From Laccaria trichodermophora (Eukaryota; Basidiomycota; Agaricomycetes; Agaricales; Hydnangiaceae), in assembly GCA_018417955.1 (NCBI GenBank), contig JACTVC010000002.1, forward strand, positions 620,001-684,000: DNA of 64,000 nt, written 5' to 3'. Of the stretch, positions 35,541 to 48,788 are shown piece after piece (within the stretch, counting starts at the first letter, position 1; each line of letters starts with the position of its first letter). Made by a program: the position numbers and the translations under genes. The notes below the pieces were generated by a model. The model ran no database searches, was not told the origin of the DNA, and saw only the letters and a program-made list of their open reading frames with translations.

Positions 35541-37160
35541 TCACGGGAAAGTTTTGGGCAAAAGGAGATCCATGACCTCTATCTCCGTATAATCGTTGTC
35601 ATCGATCTTTTGGCGAAGCCGAGTGACGACCCGACCCGTCATTGTGCACGCAACAAAGTCCACCAATTTACCCAACGACCGTTCCCTAGACCACAGGACA
35701 GAAGATAACGAGGAATATGTAGGGTTTTGAGGCGTCAGCATAAGAATTACATAGGCGAAAATTTTTGTACTGTCATCCGATTCCCAGGTTTGAAACAACC
35801 CATTATCTGTCACCATCAGATCTCGAAGAGGTAACTCGGAGGGGATCGGACCACCTTGCACGGACCCAACACGCACAGGAAGTAATTCGGGGAGCGAAGC
35901 ATCATGGATCGTGTCGATAGACTTGACAATAAAGTGCATCATTATATCGCGTTGATAGGTCAAGAAGTGCTTTTGAGAAGCTTGCAGGTGCCAAATAGAT
36001 GGTAAAACTACACCGTTATAGATGACCCCAACACCAAAAGGATAACTGAATGTCATTGTTGGAGAATGATCAATGATGCACGGCAGCAGGTCATCATCAA
36101 GGGCCTGAAGGACAGGTAGCCTCCACAATAGGTAACGTTCAGCGTGAAAAGTGATGATATTTTCGCCAGCGGTATATATCTAGGTAATCCAAATGAGCAA
36201 ATCCACGAAACGACAAAAGAAATAGATGACATACTGTAGTGCATGCAGTGTTACCGTGTTGGTTCCAGGAAACGCCAAGATCGGCCGTAAAATTCCAAAC
36301 AGTGAAATATGACCCTCGACAACAAGCATAATAATAAAAAGAAAGTCTAGCGCATACCGATACTGTTGGTCCTGGAATTGCCGCTGCACCTATCCGATGA
36401 AAATTTGGAGACTCCGACTTCGGATAAATTCCATAAACAGCATTAATATTGTCCCTAGATGTGACGCCTCGGAGTGCAAAGCTGACGTGTGATTGATATT
36501 CGCGTACCGTGCAGTAAAATTATACTCTGCGACGACATAAACTCCCTCAGAATCAGCCATCGGTCCGCACTCAAACCAATGTCAAAAACCCCTTGAGAAC
36601 CTTCATTAGTTTCAAGTATCCCAATGGGGAGCGACTTCATGTGTGATCCAGCGTTGAAACCAAGGTCCCAGAGAGAAAGTTTGCCGGAGTAGGTAGAGGT
36701 CAGAAGGAAACGACCACCAGGAATGAGAGTCATCTCGTCAATCGCGGCTCTCATCACAGCACCACCTGACTGACGGTGTTGCACCCGTGGCACAAACTTT
36801 CTCGTGAGAAGAGGCTCAGTTGAGTGGCCGTTGTACTTTTGAATAACAGCCTGGAAGCGATGAGGGGACAACGCCGTGTGTTCCAGATCATCGAGAGACA
36901 TCTCTTCCAGGGGAAAACTTGGCAGAAATGCCCCATGAGTGATGCATACGTTGTGAACAGCGTTCATCCATACAGATCGGGTTCGAGTAGCTTTGGAGAG
37001 AGACTTGCATGTCTACGAAACTGGGTTCAGAAATCTGGTTGCGGTATATTGATCATTGATCAACGCCTACCAGCCGCAGTGCGAGGATGTCAAGGGGATC
37101 CAAGAACAGTTGGATGTGAATAATGATGTCAGGCGGGCCATCGGAGAGAAGTCCTCTCAT
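35541..37160 (-). pseudogene. F-box protein gene with two frameshifts
   Basis: Exon 1 (37160-37071) carries an F-box start, PPDIIIHIQLFLDPLDILAL. After a 58-nt intron exon 2 (from 37012) continues it with SVWMNAVHN. The body is of the kind found in mushroom F-box proteins with WD-like segments (GGRFLLTSTYSGKLSLWDLG). Near 36555 and again near 36510 the coding character jumps frame: GVYVVAEYNF, then VREYQSHVSFALRGVT. Without these shifts the gene stops early at 36455. Farther on, exons encoding NAVYGIYPKSESPNFHRIG, then the segment at about 36311-36256 and the last exon ending at 35541, read cleanly. It could be a fresh pseudogene or carry two sequencing errors. Confidence 0.6.
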
Positions 37161-37346
37161 TTCTAACAAGTTGCAGGTGAAGCTAATTTGTGAAGGCCAA
37201 TTTGGAACAGTTCACAAACAAATAGCCACCTGCCAATCGCGCGCTTTCAATACACGTGGCATCTCAACATTACCTCAAGGAATCGACAGATGAATGTGTA
37301 GTAAGTCGGAACTACTGAAAGGATACAAGGGTGCACTGGTAAAAAC

Positions 37347-40300
37347 TCAAGCCCACATTGCCCGGAATTTCTCGTCAAATTCCTTGTGTACGTCACGAAC
37401 AACTTCATAAACTTTCCAATCACCATTTGAAATTGCCGATGGCCTCACGAAATCGGATTCCTCCCCATCGTCTTCATCCGAGTCACCCTCATCGGGGTCA
37501 ACAGCATAGGTTTCCCCACCTCCTTCTAGGTCATCGCGTTGAGAGGCGGCTTCGCTTGACGTTTTCAGCAAAAGCTGCTGCAAGGCCGCCTTGACCGTCG
37601 CAAGAGTCAGTGTGAAATCTTGTAAGAGATACCAAATGTCGCCTCGTCTGATGCCATTCGCCGTTTCCAATGTCTTCACTTGACCGTGAATGTAAAAGTC
37701 AAAAAGATAGGCGTTGAGATCGTGCTGGGAGCTATTGTCCTCGTCAACCTGAGCAATCAAGTGTTCCATGGAGGGTATAGCATAATCGTGGAGATGGAAA
37801 CCCTGCCGAACCGTCTGGGTAAGCTCGTTGATGCTTCCAAAAAGATCGCAGTGGCCTGAGGTGGCGACGAAAATGGAGCGAGCAACCACATGATTGGCAG
37901 TACTTTGGAGGTACTTGATAACTTGGGATGATGAAGCATCAGCGCATCTAGAGTAGTCCACGTTGCTGAGCGGCAGTCGTGTACCCGGTCCGATCTGAGC
38001 CTCATATTCTTCTGTGTAGGCAAGAGCGTATCCCGTAAAGATTCGAAGGATTTCTTCATCATGGCGATGTAGGATTGCTCGTGCATGGTCTGAAATTGGG
38101 GGTAGAAGTACCATGGATGGATATCTTCGGGTAAGTTCCTGAAGATGTCTGCGATTGGCAAAGACAGGCGAGAGGTAACGTCGACCGAAAAGATGGCACA
38201 TTAGGAGCACGAACTCTCGCTTCGCGAGATCGAAACTCGGCAGACAGCTAATTTTGTGTAATGCACCATGCCGCAGGAGGGTAACGAGTGCCAGATTGCT
38301 TGGTTCAGTGTACTGTGGACGTGCTTTAGGAACAACATAGTGGAAATATGGCTTTACTCACGTATAAGTGTGCTGCGACTGCAAAGAGGTTCATGGGTTT
38401 TCCTATTTCATCAACAAGATAGCTGCGCCTGAGATACTCAATACTGAACCGGAGGTGGTGGAGAAGCTGGTGCCTTCCTAGATCGGATCCAAAGCCAATG
38501 CGAGGAAGGGACAGCATGCTTTTTATGGCTTTAACAGCTACTGGTGCATACTTCGAACCCTCCAGCAGGTTAAAGAGCCGTAATATCATCGTGGAGGTCA
38601 GTGGGAAGGTTCCACCTAATGAAGGAAGCTTCGATAGAATCAAACGTTGAATACGGTCCATGGGAAGACCATAGAACACAACATTTCCCAAAAGATCGTA
38701 TCCGCGACGACCGGCACGACCAGCGCATTGTCGATACTATATCAGACTAAGCACGACCAACTGAGAAGCGGACGGGATAGCCAACATACCATCAACGCGG
38801 TCAGATATGGCGAGTCACCGCAGAACACGGATGTCCTGGTGGGTGCGTTGATACCCAATGCCAAAGTGCCTTAAGAACGAATTAACGTTGCATTGCTAGT
38901 CAATCGATTAGCCCTCACCCGTTGCGATGATGACACGGATAAACCCCAGTCGAAACAACCTAAAGAATGTGCAGTCAGCAGAGTAAATTGTCATAAATGT
39001 ATGGTGTTATACCCTTCCACGAGACTCCTGTAATGCTTATTCATTCCGGCATGGTGGACTCCGATTCCCCTTTTCAAGGCGCTGATGGCCCACTCCGGGA
39101 TGTTAGCAAAGGGTATCCTTCGGATGTCCCTTGCAAGCTCTGCCTTCGAATAGGATGTGTGGACGGAGGTAAAAGAGAACGCCTGCGAAGGGTCGGACGG
39201 GTCAAAGGAACTCTCCCAAGATGGGGTGGGGTCGTCCAAATGATCCTCCCCATCGGGTTTCTTCTGCTTCATCAGCCTCTTTGCTGTTCGCTCGCGATCT
39301 TTCGCTTGATGCTTCCAGGCCTCCCATCTTTTAATCTTCTGCTTCCACTCTGGGCTTTCCCTTCGCCACTTAGATTCAGCACGTTCTAATGTTTCAACTA
39401 AAATTTGCGCCAAGTGTTCACAGTCAGAGCGGTCGAAGTTGAACAAGATCGCGGGCTGAAGTGAGATGAATTCTATTAGCGGGAGATTACTAGGAAGCAG
39501 CTTTCTTACCAGCTCTTCCTTAACGTGAAGATCGGCTAATAGAATTATCAGGCTCTCTTTGAAGTTCGTCCGCGACGGCGTAGAATTCAGTTCTTGAAGA
39601 GACATCTGAGCTATCACTGGATCCCGTAGAGTCCGAATCACATTGGTCAAGGGTGAAATCTCGTCTCTCGGGTCTGACGATGCAATCAACTTTTCGAGGA
39701 GTTGTTTCAGTTCTGATTCGTAATTCAAAATGTCGGCTTGCCGAAGGAGCCCTTGCGTTGCCCGGAAGTAACTGACCGGATCCAGATGCTGTAGATCTTC
39801 TTCGATGATGTTACTTTCAATCGCACGGAGGGCGTAGAAAAGAGATAACGTGTCCTTGGCCTCCAGTGAAAGATCGTTTGGGAGTGACCGGATACCTGGG
39901 AAAAGCATGCTAATAGGATGTAGGAACCTGCTACGCGAAGTCGATTGGTGGTCATCTAGGCTTATGAATTTTTTTCCGCTGGAAATTGCATAATAGAACT
40001 TCCGCAGGTGAGAGTAACGATGTGGATGCTCAATGAAAGCGTGTTGGAATCCATGAGCCTCTTGAACAGACTGGAGCCAGGCATTGAAGGTTTCTGGGGA
40101 GCCTATCGTAGCTGAAAGACCGCTAGAAATAAGGCGAGGTATCAGCGAACACTTCACATCCGTTGTGTGACAACGTACATGATAGGACAGGGTGCCAGCA
40201 AGAGAATTTGTTCCCAAACAGCACCTCCTTCTTGCTGGCCAATCGAATGAATCTCATCCAGCACAATTCTATACCAAAGCCTATCAGCGTTTCTCCTAAA

Positions 40301-43300
40301 GGGACTCGGACCATCATACCTCTTGATTCGTGGGGTCCATACACGAGCAAGTGGCGGGGAAAGCAACATAATAGCCAATACTTCCGGAACCGTTACTAAG
40401 ATTTGGCATTTCAAAGGGTCATGGATCCGATAGTCCCGTGTATGCACAGCCCAGCAACTCTCTAATGATGATGTTGGAACTTCTGATGCTCTCAAATCAT
40501 GAAGTGACTCACTGCCCACTAAACTCTTGCTGAAACGCGCATATACTTCGGCGGCAATCTGTGTGACGAGCGCTTTGGTTGGCGCCACGTAAACGAGAAT
40601 TCCGTCGTCCGATTCCCTCAGAACCTTCTCCATCGCATAATATGATATGAACGTCTTTCCTGCACTCGTTGGAGCTATGGAACAGTTAGAACAAGTTCCA
40701 ACTGAGCCTAAGGAAGACACGTACCAACAACCAAAAGAGAATGACCATTGTCAATGGAGTCCAACACTTGACGTTGCCATCCATCGGGATCGAATGAAAC
40801 ACGTGTATCAGGTTGACTATCCATACTTCGGTCCATGAATTCACCAAAGAGGCGCAGCTGCCAAACAATGGGATGCTCTGTGATTGACATAAAATTATAG
40901 TATGGGGTATTCGTTTTCGACTTGACGAGTTTTACAAATGGGAAGCTCAAAGGCCGATCTTGCAATCCATCTGTTTCTTGTGACAGACGAGAATTAAATT
41001 TGTCGAAACCGAGAGCAGTCAAAACTGAAGAAAGGATCTTCGCTGCTGTCGCTGTAATGGCATTTCGATCGGCAATATCTTTCACCATCCGCATGACAGA
41101 GACTGTATACAGATCTCGGATGGCAGGCGACTCTCGTTTAGGCTCCTCAATCCACTTGTTAAGCTCGAGATTGAGTCTGTAAAGCCTGAATTCCAAGGCT
41201 AAAGCACCCTCGTCCATCCTCTTGTTGCGGAAGAGAGCCTTTGTCACCTCAATCCGCTCAGACAGCGTCATGGCAGAAAGAGATGCAAGCTTCTCTTTCC
41301 ACCACGTTTGAGAAGAGTCGTCCTGAATGGTTTCCTTCTTCTGCTTGATCGATTGCAGCAGCTTGTCCCTTGATGATAACTTTGGCGCCTTGTCTTTCTT
41401 ACTTCCCCGTTGTTCCTGCACCTGCGCCTAACCTCAGCATGTGTTATAAAGTTAGGCTCGTAAACACTCACTTTCATGTTTTGAAGGTGACCCGCAGATG
41501 AAACCCGAGTCCCTACAACGGGGATAACGATCTGCTGCAGAGTCTTGCCCGCTGCCCCCATGATGGTGGCTGCTTGTGATTGGAGCGAGTTCATGTAACG
41601 TTGCTCTGACCTTAGGTGGCGACGCTTCATCCGCTCATCGACTGGCTTCGGGGTCTCGCCACCAAGATAACTGGGCAGAATGGCCTTTTGATTGTGCCAA
41701 TGCTGGGTATCCGAGAACAAGACTCCTTGACCAAAGTCCGAGTATCCGAGTGGATCGGGCTCAACGCTTGCCTTCACAGGCACCCGGACCAAAGATAGTT
41801 CCTCGTCGAATACGGGATTGCTAAAGGGAAGAAGGTGGAAATATCCAACCTCCTCTTCCTCCGTCACGTCCTTCACCTGCTGTCCCTCTTCCTTTTCGTT
41901 CACTTCGTCGTCGTCGTCGTCCTCCCACGACCATTCCCCCTTCTGTTCGATTTTCTCCATCCTGTCTTCCTCCTGGTCTTCCTCCCGCTGATTCAGATCT
42001 ATCTTCTGCTGACCCCGAGTTTGATCTTGCCCTCCCCCTTTCTCCTCCTGCTCCTCCAGCCTCTGTATCCGAATGTGTGGTGGGACTGACGCTGGCTCGG
42101 CAACAAGAACAGGAATGTGGAACGGTAGCGCAAATCTGGAAAAGTTGGGTAAAGGTAGACCTAACCCGCGCCAAATTTGCTGAGAATCGCGATGCAGTGC
42201 CTGCCCAATGAGGTCTCTGACATTTACAGAGGGATTGGACAGGAAAAATCTAATCATAGAGACAAAGACTCGTCCATCGAAATCAAATGCGGCATGAGAT
42301 GACGATAGGTATTGGGCAGCGTCAAAGAAGAATGTGGGTAGGAGTTTTTGGGATAAGATGGACGTGATCTCGAGAGGAAGAGCCTCAAGCGATCGCGCTC
42401 GTTCGCGCACTGACAATGACGGAAGTAAGAGGCAGTGAACAATGAATATGTAGAAGAGCTCCCGGGGAATGTCCTGGCGTAATTCCTTTAATAGCCTTTG
42501 CAAAATTTGGTGGACGACGTTGGTGGTGGACGTTGGGACTGAATCTGGGTCCGGGACGACGAGTAGGGCATGCTTGCAACCAGCTTGTCGTGACAGTCGG
42601 TCGTCTAAAGATGTTTGCGTTTTTAAGAATGTATCCTCTGGGAAGACATCATCCACGTGAATGTTCCTCCTCGGTTCATAGACAAACGACATGATCTACT
42701 GGCCTTGTTGGTAATTGACAAGTGAGGGGTGATTGCAGTAGTCACCTTTGAATCGCGATACTCTGCGCCTTTTAAAAGGGTTACCGCAGATCCTCGATTG
42801 AGGAGTTGAAACAAAAAGATACGTTGGCACAAGATAATTTGAGCAGCCAACGGCCTTCGATCCTTACAGAGTCCGCCGTCGTTCATCATAACGAACATTG
42901 GCTGCGAGGTTGCTTAGTAAACGAGAACACACCCGGCTAAGACAGTACCTTCTTGATCGCCTCGTATCTTTTCCATAGAGGATCATCTAGATCGTTGAAA
43001 GAGTGCACTGGAATGTCCAGCTTCAAGAGATGGTTGAACAGCAACACCCGCGCCAAAGATCTAGATGAAACTATAAACTGCGAGTCGCCCGTTTTCAAAG
43101 TTAGATGTCGATTGACTGTCATGCTTGCACATCAGCTGTGTACACAGCCCTCGCATAGGGATCATACTGACCGCTCCAGAAAACGATGTTGAAATTTGCA
43201 GACCGTTGGACAAACTCAGCCAAAAGGCGTTCAAGACTGTGGTAGGCGTGGAGTATTTGAAAGCTGCATTCTAACTCCCAATATTAAAAAACAGTCTCAG

Positions 43301-43625
43301 AGCCAAGTGATAACATAACTCACCGTTTTTGCGACCAATCGCAAGCAAAGGATCATCGAGGACGATCTGCAAGAGGGATTCACCTGAAAGACGCGTAAGA
43401 GAGTAGAGGCAAGCTATGCCAATGGTGACTCGTACCATCGATGATGAAAGGTTCACTGCCAGCATAATCTCCCAGCAAATCCATCCATCGAGCCACACGG
43501 GACGCTTTTATGTACCATTTTTCGTCAGCCTCCTCAAGAATACTGCCAGGATCCAGGTTGGTGGTTTTTGACCAAGTAGGGTTGCGCGTGATTTTATCTA
43601 GGCCATCGAACTCCTCCAAATCCAT
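37347..43625 (-). CDS. DDX60-like Ski2-family RNA helicase
   Basis: Fourteen exons join in frame into 1871 residues (43625-43436, 43383-43324, 43270-43172, 43115-42949, 42901-42746, 42695-41472, 41427-40725, 40674-40320, 40268-40179, 40122-39013, 38959-38919, 38869-38790, 38736-38362, 38312-37347). The ATP site [19 protein letters not shown] is near residue 868, [15 protein letters not shown] follows, the DExH box is LDEIHSIGQ (near 988) and motif III is GLSATIGSP. After a long insert come motif [14 protein letters not shown] and motif [14 protein letters not shown] (near 1430). The N-terminal third has the conserved DDX60 region ([15 protein letters not shown] and DDPLLAIGR). A very acidic stretch near 460-490 and a Lys-rich linker are likely disordered. 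In mammals DDX60 takes part in antiviral RNA sensing and control of translation; the role in fungi is open. All helicase motifs are intact. Confidence 0.92.
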
Positions 43626-45420
43626 TTTGTGTTCGACCTGGGGAGAGCGTCTGGGAGCGAAGGTGTTGAAAAGCACGTTATGTCCGAGCTGCCGCACCTT
43701 TAAGTCTTTTCTGGTGCCACGTTGTGATATAGAAGAAGCGCCCAATTTTGATGTTGTGTTCTATCGCGAACGCCTTCGGAGCACTAAAGAGCAAAAGTAA
43801 GTTAGGCTGGACCGGTGAGGCGACTTGAGAAAAAAAACTGTACATGACAGGTCGACAGATCCGCGGTGGACCATCCATTTTTTGAGCGAAGTTCTTTGAA
43901 GGCGTGGCGACAACGGATATGGTTTGCACAAGGTTTGTAGATTGTATGACGTTCGTTCATCAACTCGTGAGGCTCCACGGAGAAAGTGGTTTGGGCACCA
44001 CCCAGCCGGCAATTCATTTCATTCCGCAACTCGGGGGTGCTTTGAAGCGAGTGCTCGGCGAAGAAAAAGCCAAAAGCATGTGCAATATCGGAACGAGTTG
44101 AGATCTATGTGAATTCTATGCGAGGTCAATGACCGGTCGAACTAAAAGGCTATTTAGGGCAGAAAGAGAGGGAAGTTTGGAAAGGTTGAACTGGGGTCAT
44201 CGTTCGTCGTTGTTGGAAATGGCGACAAAGTGTGTTTGGCTGAATCGTCTGCTCATCACCAAGTCTTTCCCACTGGCACAAATTGGTGTCTTGCTCATGA
44301 AATGAAAGCATTTATTATTCGTCATTCCAGGTGCTCTAGTACTTCGGCCAGCTCAACTTACAACCTCAACGTCAACTCCCAGTATCTCCGAAGGGTGCGT
44401 ATGATCAAGGTTGCTAACTGTCGATGAAAACACATTGAGCCTTAGCCGGTAGCATCTCGATTCGCTGGTGGATCTGGCTTTCTTCACACTACAGTTGAAA
44501 GCACCAGAATGGAACGTTCCACGTCCTTCTCTTTGTTGAGGAACGATGCCCGTCAATATACTCTGGTTTTTCCTGTCTAGATCTAGGAGTTCTTCTTTTC
44601 GTACGAGATGAAGATGGGTCACCAGGTTCCACTTGCGTTTCTGGCTCTTGTGAATGTCTTTGCCACATTTTACTGACATCGGAGATTATCGAGACGCTCA
44701 GTTTAGTTTCCTCCAATTCATCGTGGTCACCAGCCCTTCGGAAGGTGATACTTACATAAAGCCACCCTTCGTAACTTGCTGAGAGCGGAGCCTGTGTTTA
44801 TCTCCACGCCATACCATTCTCGATCATGCTTGCTTTTGCAGGTGAAGCATATGGATGGCAAGGCACACACGTATCTGGATCAGCTTGAAAGGTTCGAACC
44901 TATCTGGCTAGCACTCGGTCTGGCCTCTTGGAAGGCGCAAATTATGAGCGCGATTATTAAACGCCAAGTGTAGGCTACAGGATTGAATACTGATGAAAAT
45001 ACTGTTCTACGGTGGTGGTACTCGACGATTCAAATGCGGCCTGAGTAACCGCGGCGGCGGTCTGGATGGAGTATTGGACTTATTGCCCAGTGGGTTAGGG
45101 GGGTAAAGCTCTCCACCTATCCCGATCACATAACAGCCACTTTGTTGGCATAGCATTCTCGAAGATGTGTTGAAGGGCAAGACATCGTAACAGCTAACCC
45201 GGAAATCCATTCCGCGGTCTTGTCCATTGATTGGTCTCACTACCAAAGGCAAGGTGCCTTTGCTGTCCGTTTCCTAAACTAGGGTGAGTGACCGATGCTA
45301 CAACAAGGCTGAGCAACTTACGACTGCAGTAGCGGGCACCCACACAGATGTCAGCATGATCTCTGGCTCTTTGACAAATCTCTGAGAAAGCCGAGCGTAT
45401 ACACGATCCTGTTGGAAGCG
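43626..45420. other. No convincing gene
   Basis: Upstream region of the helicase plus about 1.5 kb with only short frames. A plus-strand piece ending at 44973 (reading YLDQLERFEPIWLALGLASW) has some coding character behind a plausible acceptor at about 44840. No start or partner exon was found. Confidence 0.35.
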
Positions 45421-46316
45421 TTAGGCAATGTATCGATCTCGGTTTCTTTGAAAACGCACGCCTGGATGTAGAGTGCGAGCGCTGATGGGTAAGACCCGCC
45501 CCTTCGTGTCCCACATTTCGTCCCCAACTTTGCCGTAGCATTGGACATTATCTGCATCAACTAAAAAATTCCAGCAAAATCGATCATGGCCTGGCTGTGC
45601 TTGCGTTAATACCTCCGTGTTATCGACAGTGGTGTATACATACTGGGCCACGATGGAGTATAGGTCGACGCACTCTGCCTTGCATTCTCTCGCTCCGCAT
45701 ATCATATTCTTCATAATATTTCTGAACAACCACCCTGTCGCCTACCTACATAGGTAGCGTTTTCATCGCTTCTGCAGTCGGGAGAAACAAACAAAAAAGC
45801 ACGAACCTCGAAAAGATGACCTCGACTCGTTCCTCCTGGCGGCGGTTGCAAGCGCAGGGACGCGAAAAGCGAATCCTTCACTGGAAGTTGATGTGTGGAT
45901 GGGAGTTGGGTAGCGACCTGATTACATTTGCCTGATGGTCGGCCAAGGAGCGGGGGCAAGCTGGTTGAGGGCAACGTCTGCAATCCTGATGGGAATTGCG
46001 ACAGCTTTACCGGGGCTCGTCTCTTGAGAGGGCGTTGGATCGGCGTGGTGGCGGCTCGTCCATGTAAAGGGGATTGTGGAGGAACGGACGAAAGCGACCA
46101 GGTTGAGGTGGTCTTGGAGGAGCCACGGGGCGATGCGAGCGAGCCTCGGTCCTTGTGAATTCTTGTGACGGAGACATCACATCGGTTGCTGACTGATATT
46201 GGATTGTAGCGCAACGACAGCGACACAGATAACCGACGGGTCGGACTTTTCAAGGACGACGATGGGCCATTCAATGACGGTAACGACGGTAGTTTCTGAC
46301 TTTGAGTTACGGGCAT
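45421..46316 (-). other. Unrecognised coding trace
   Basis: An ATG-started minus frame from 46316 runs 201 codons to 45711. It is rich in Ser, Pro and Leu, like a disordered protein. It overlaps a second frame (45729-45421) that reads a more globular, Cys-containing segment (IVAQYVYTTVDNTEVLTQ). A splice joining them is possible but I could not fix it. I do not recognise the family, and it may be a relic. Confidence 0.3.
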
Positions 46317-47699
46317 CGGGATTATGCAAATCAATATCGAGGGAACCGCCCAAGAGCGAAGGTGCAAGAGGCGAGGAGGGGAGTGAGACAAATACAAAAG
46401 AAAAATGCAGAGTAATTATAAGTTCTACAGCATTCTACAGCACACAGACGAATATCGATACTATGTCTTTTCCAGAGAATGATTAGATCCTACCGTAGCG
46501 CCGGATGGAAACCTGTTTGTGCGCTAAGAACAAGGTTGACAATTACTGATAGCTTCCGAAAGGGGCGTTGCAATATAGGCATGTTTTTGCAAATTCAAAT
46601 TGGGTCACACAGCTCTCACAGCTCCTCCTTTGAGGTCAGCGAAGGTGGGTGATAATCGTAAATACAGGCACCTACGACAACGTTCGCTCAGGTTCGCCCT
46701 TGTTCGCCTTTGTTCTAGTCTTCACCAAGCTTCACCATGCTTACCGTAATTTGTCCTAGAATTACAATAAAATAACTCTAAGTTGACGGGCACATGATTC
46801 ATACTAGCTTCAGCATTATAATAGGCCGACTCGGATACCCACCAAGTATCCTCCATAGAAAAGTGCTCACCATAGTAAATATGCGTATGTGGGTCCCGCA
46901 ATTGTACGCAAGTAGGTATAACCTTCTCACAAGACATATTGCGCAGAGGGCGCTGCGCATGGTTTGGGGTAACCAAGACTAACTTGAATATTCCTCGCGC
47001 TCTTTGTCTGAGATGGCGCGAGACCTCGAAATCATTCGCCGGATGTGTGTGTTCTCGATCACAAGTTTCTTACTTAAACCGAAAAGGGGATCCTGAAGAA
47101 GGCTTGCGGATCCTTGTGGACATCCAAAGTTGAGATTGTATCTCGTCTATTCGACACCTCGGAGCGAAAGCAAAATGACATGAACAACTTTGAACACCGA
47201 AGGAGAAAGAGCTGGCATAGACTGGCATTCGATGCGAGTCCCCTGCAGGCAATCACAGAATCCCCTAGGCCTAGCTAACGATTGGGACTGGGCATGATCA
47301 TCAGAACAAAAAAGATATCGACCTTGGTGACGCGGTGACGGTCGACGTACTGTTGTTGCTAACTCAGTATGATCAGAGCGGCAGAGCCTTATAGAACATG
47401 CGGGACGAACCCAGCGTAGAAGAAAGTAGAAGCGACGTTGAGATTAGACTTCTTTTCTGGACACCATCGGTATGGAAAACAAGAAAAAATCCCGGACGTC
47501 CTGATGGCGAGCCGTTTGTTTATGATTCATCAACGGAACGGAGCAGAAACTTTGTATACAGTACACATATCGAGTCGGCCTAGCATACGAAGCATAGGAG
47601 ACCCCGGCCTGGCTGGTGATCAAGCAAAGGTTGAAACCCAATCGGAACCGCTGCGTTGTCATTGAGGAGAAACACCCCTTTAACTGATTTGGCTGAAGG
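46317..47699. other. No gene seen
   Basis: Only short frames on both strands, none with family resemblance or splice support. Confidence 0.4.
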
Positions 47700-48321
47700 C
47701 TAAGAAGCCTGTTGTACTGGCCAACGGCTTTGATGTAGGAGTGTTGTGCGAAGGGGGAACCCACTCGCGAAGCCACTTTTGATCACTCTGGGTCTTGCAA
47801 GAATATCCCAGGCTTCGTCTGAAATGGCGACGATAAGGTTGCGACAATAAACAAGACTTGGTTGGCATGAAACACACTGCAATTTGCAAGTTCAAGAAGG
47901 AACCAAAGTGCTCTTCGAACGGCCGGTCATTACCGCCATAGACCTTCCCCAACGATACGTTGAAGCCAAACATCGGGCTCGAGAATATTGAGTTTAGCTC
48001 TTCTTATAGAGCCACTCCCTAAGGCTCCGCGAACAGTGAGATAAGGCCATCCCCGCACAACTTGAACAAGAAGACCGGATTGTTGAACGCCGAAATCGTA
48101 TGATACGTTGTCCCATCCTGCGACATGCTGTACCATTGGAGTGTTGGCAGTGTTGCAGCGCAACCAGATGGCGAGCTTTTCATCGTCGAGCAGAGTCTCA
48201 TCCAATGCCTAAACATTCGTGAGAGGTGAGATCTGAAAGTCCAAGCATGATGCAAGATACGCACATATGGTAAGATCGAAGAGAATTTCGAGGGGGTGGA
48301 TATGGAGAAATTTGGATGACG
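47700..48321 (-). other. Unrecognised coding trace, probably a relic
   Basis: After an acceptor near 48209 the minus strand reads about 90 residues with good globular character (LLDDEKLAIWLRCNT, then QSGLLVQVVRGWPYLTVRG). This is followed by a possible intron to a segment reading NLIVAISDEAWDILARP. Frames do not join cleanly to an ATG upstream. The family is not recognised. Confidence 0.3.
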
Positions 48322-48788
48322 CCATCATGATGGGGGGTATCCAGTTAAAACTTCGCCGTCATGACGGACCTTTTCGCCGTAGACCTCTTCAGGCGGTATG
48401 TTTTGGGAGGTAGAAGTCAGATATGCGAACCACACTTGAATGTGGCTGGACGTCGCCGTTGCGCACGTTGCCGTCACCCTCTAACTCTCCACGACTTCCA
48501 CTCCACTTCTCTCCCCATATATTCGTGGCAACTCGCACTCCGACGCTCTTCGTACCCTTCCGGGCACTAAGGAAGTTGAGAGTTTGAGAGGCCGATCCAT
48601 GCGCACGCTGGATGGTGGGAAGGCGGAGCTCTTGAGAACGCCTAACGTGCTCTGGCGGCGAGGTGACGGTTGATGCACTGCCTCGTGGATGGGTACATGC
48701 TGAGCGCCAAAGGCGCGTCCAATAACTCTTTCCTTCAATCGTCTATCTTGCTAATATTTCAACAGGTTCTGGTTCAACGGAAACAGCG

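Noticed and set aside
41835..42089. Very hydrophobic plus-strand frame that could look like a membrane protein
   Set aside because: It is the antisense of the acidic and Gln-rich stretch in the helicase gene.
37347..43625. Assignment of the helicase to Ski2 or Mtr4 proper
   Set aside because: The N-terminal region ([15 protein letters not shown]) and the long insert between motifs III and V fit DDX60, and the Ski2/Mtr4 arch signature was not seen.
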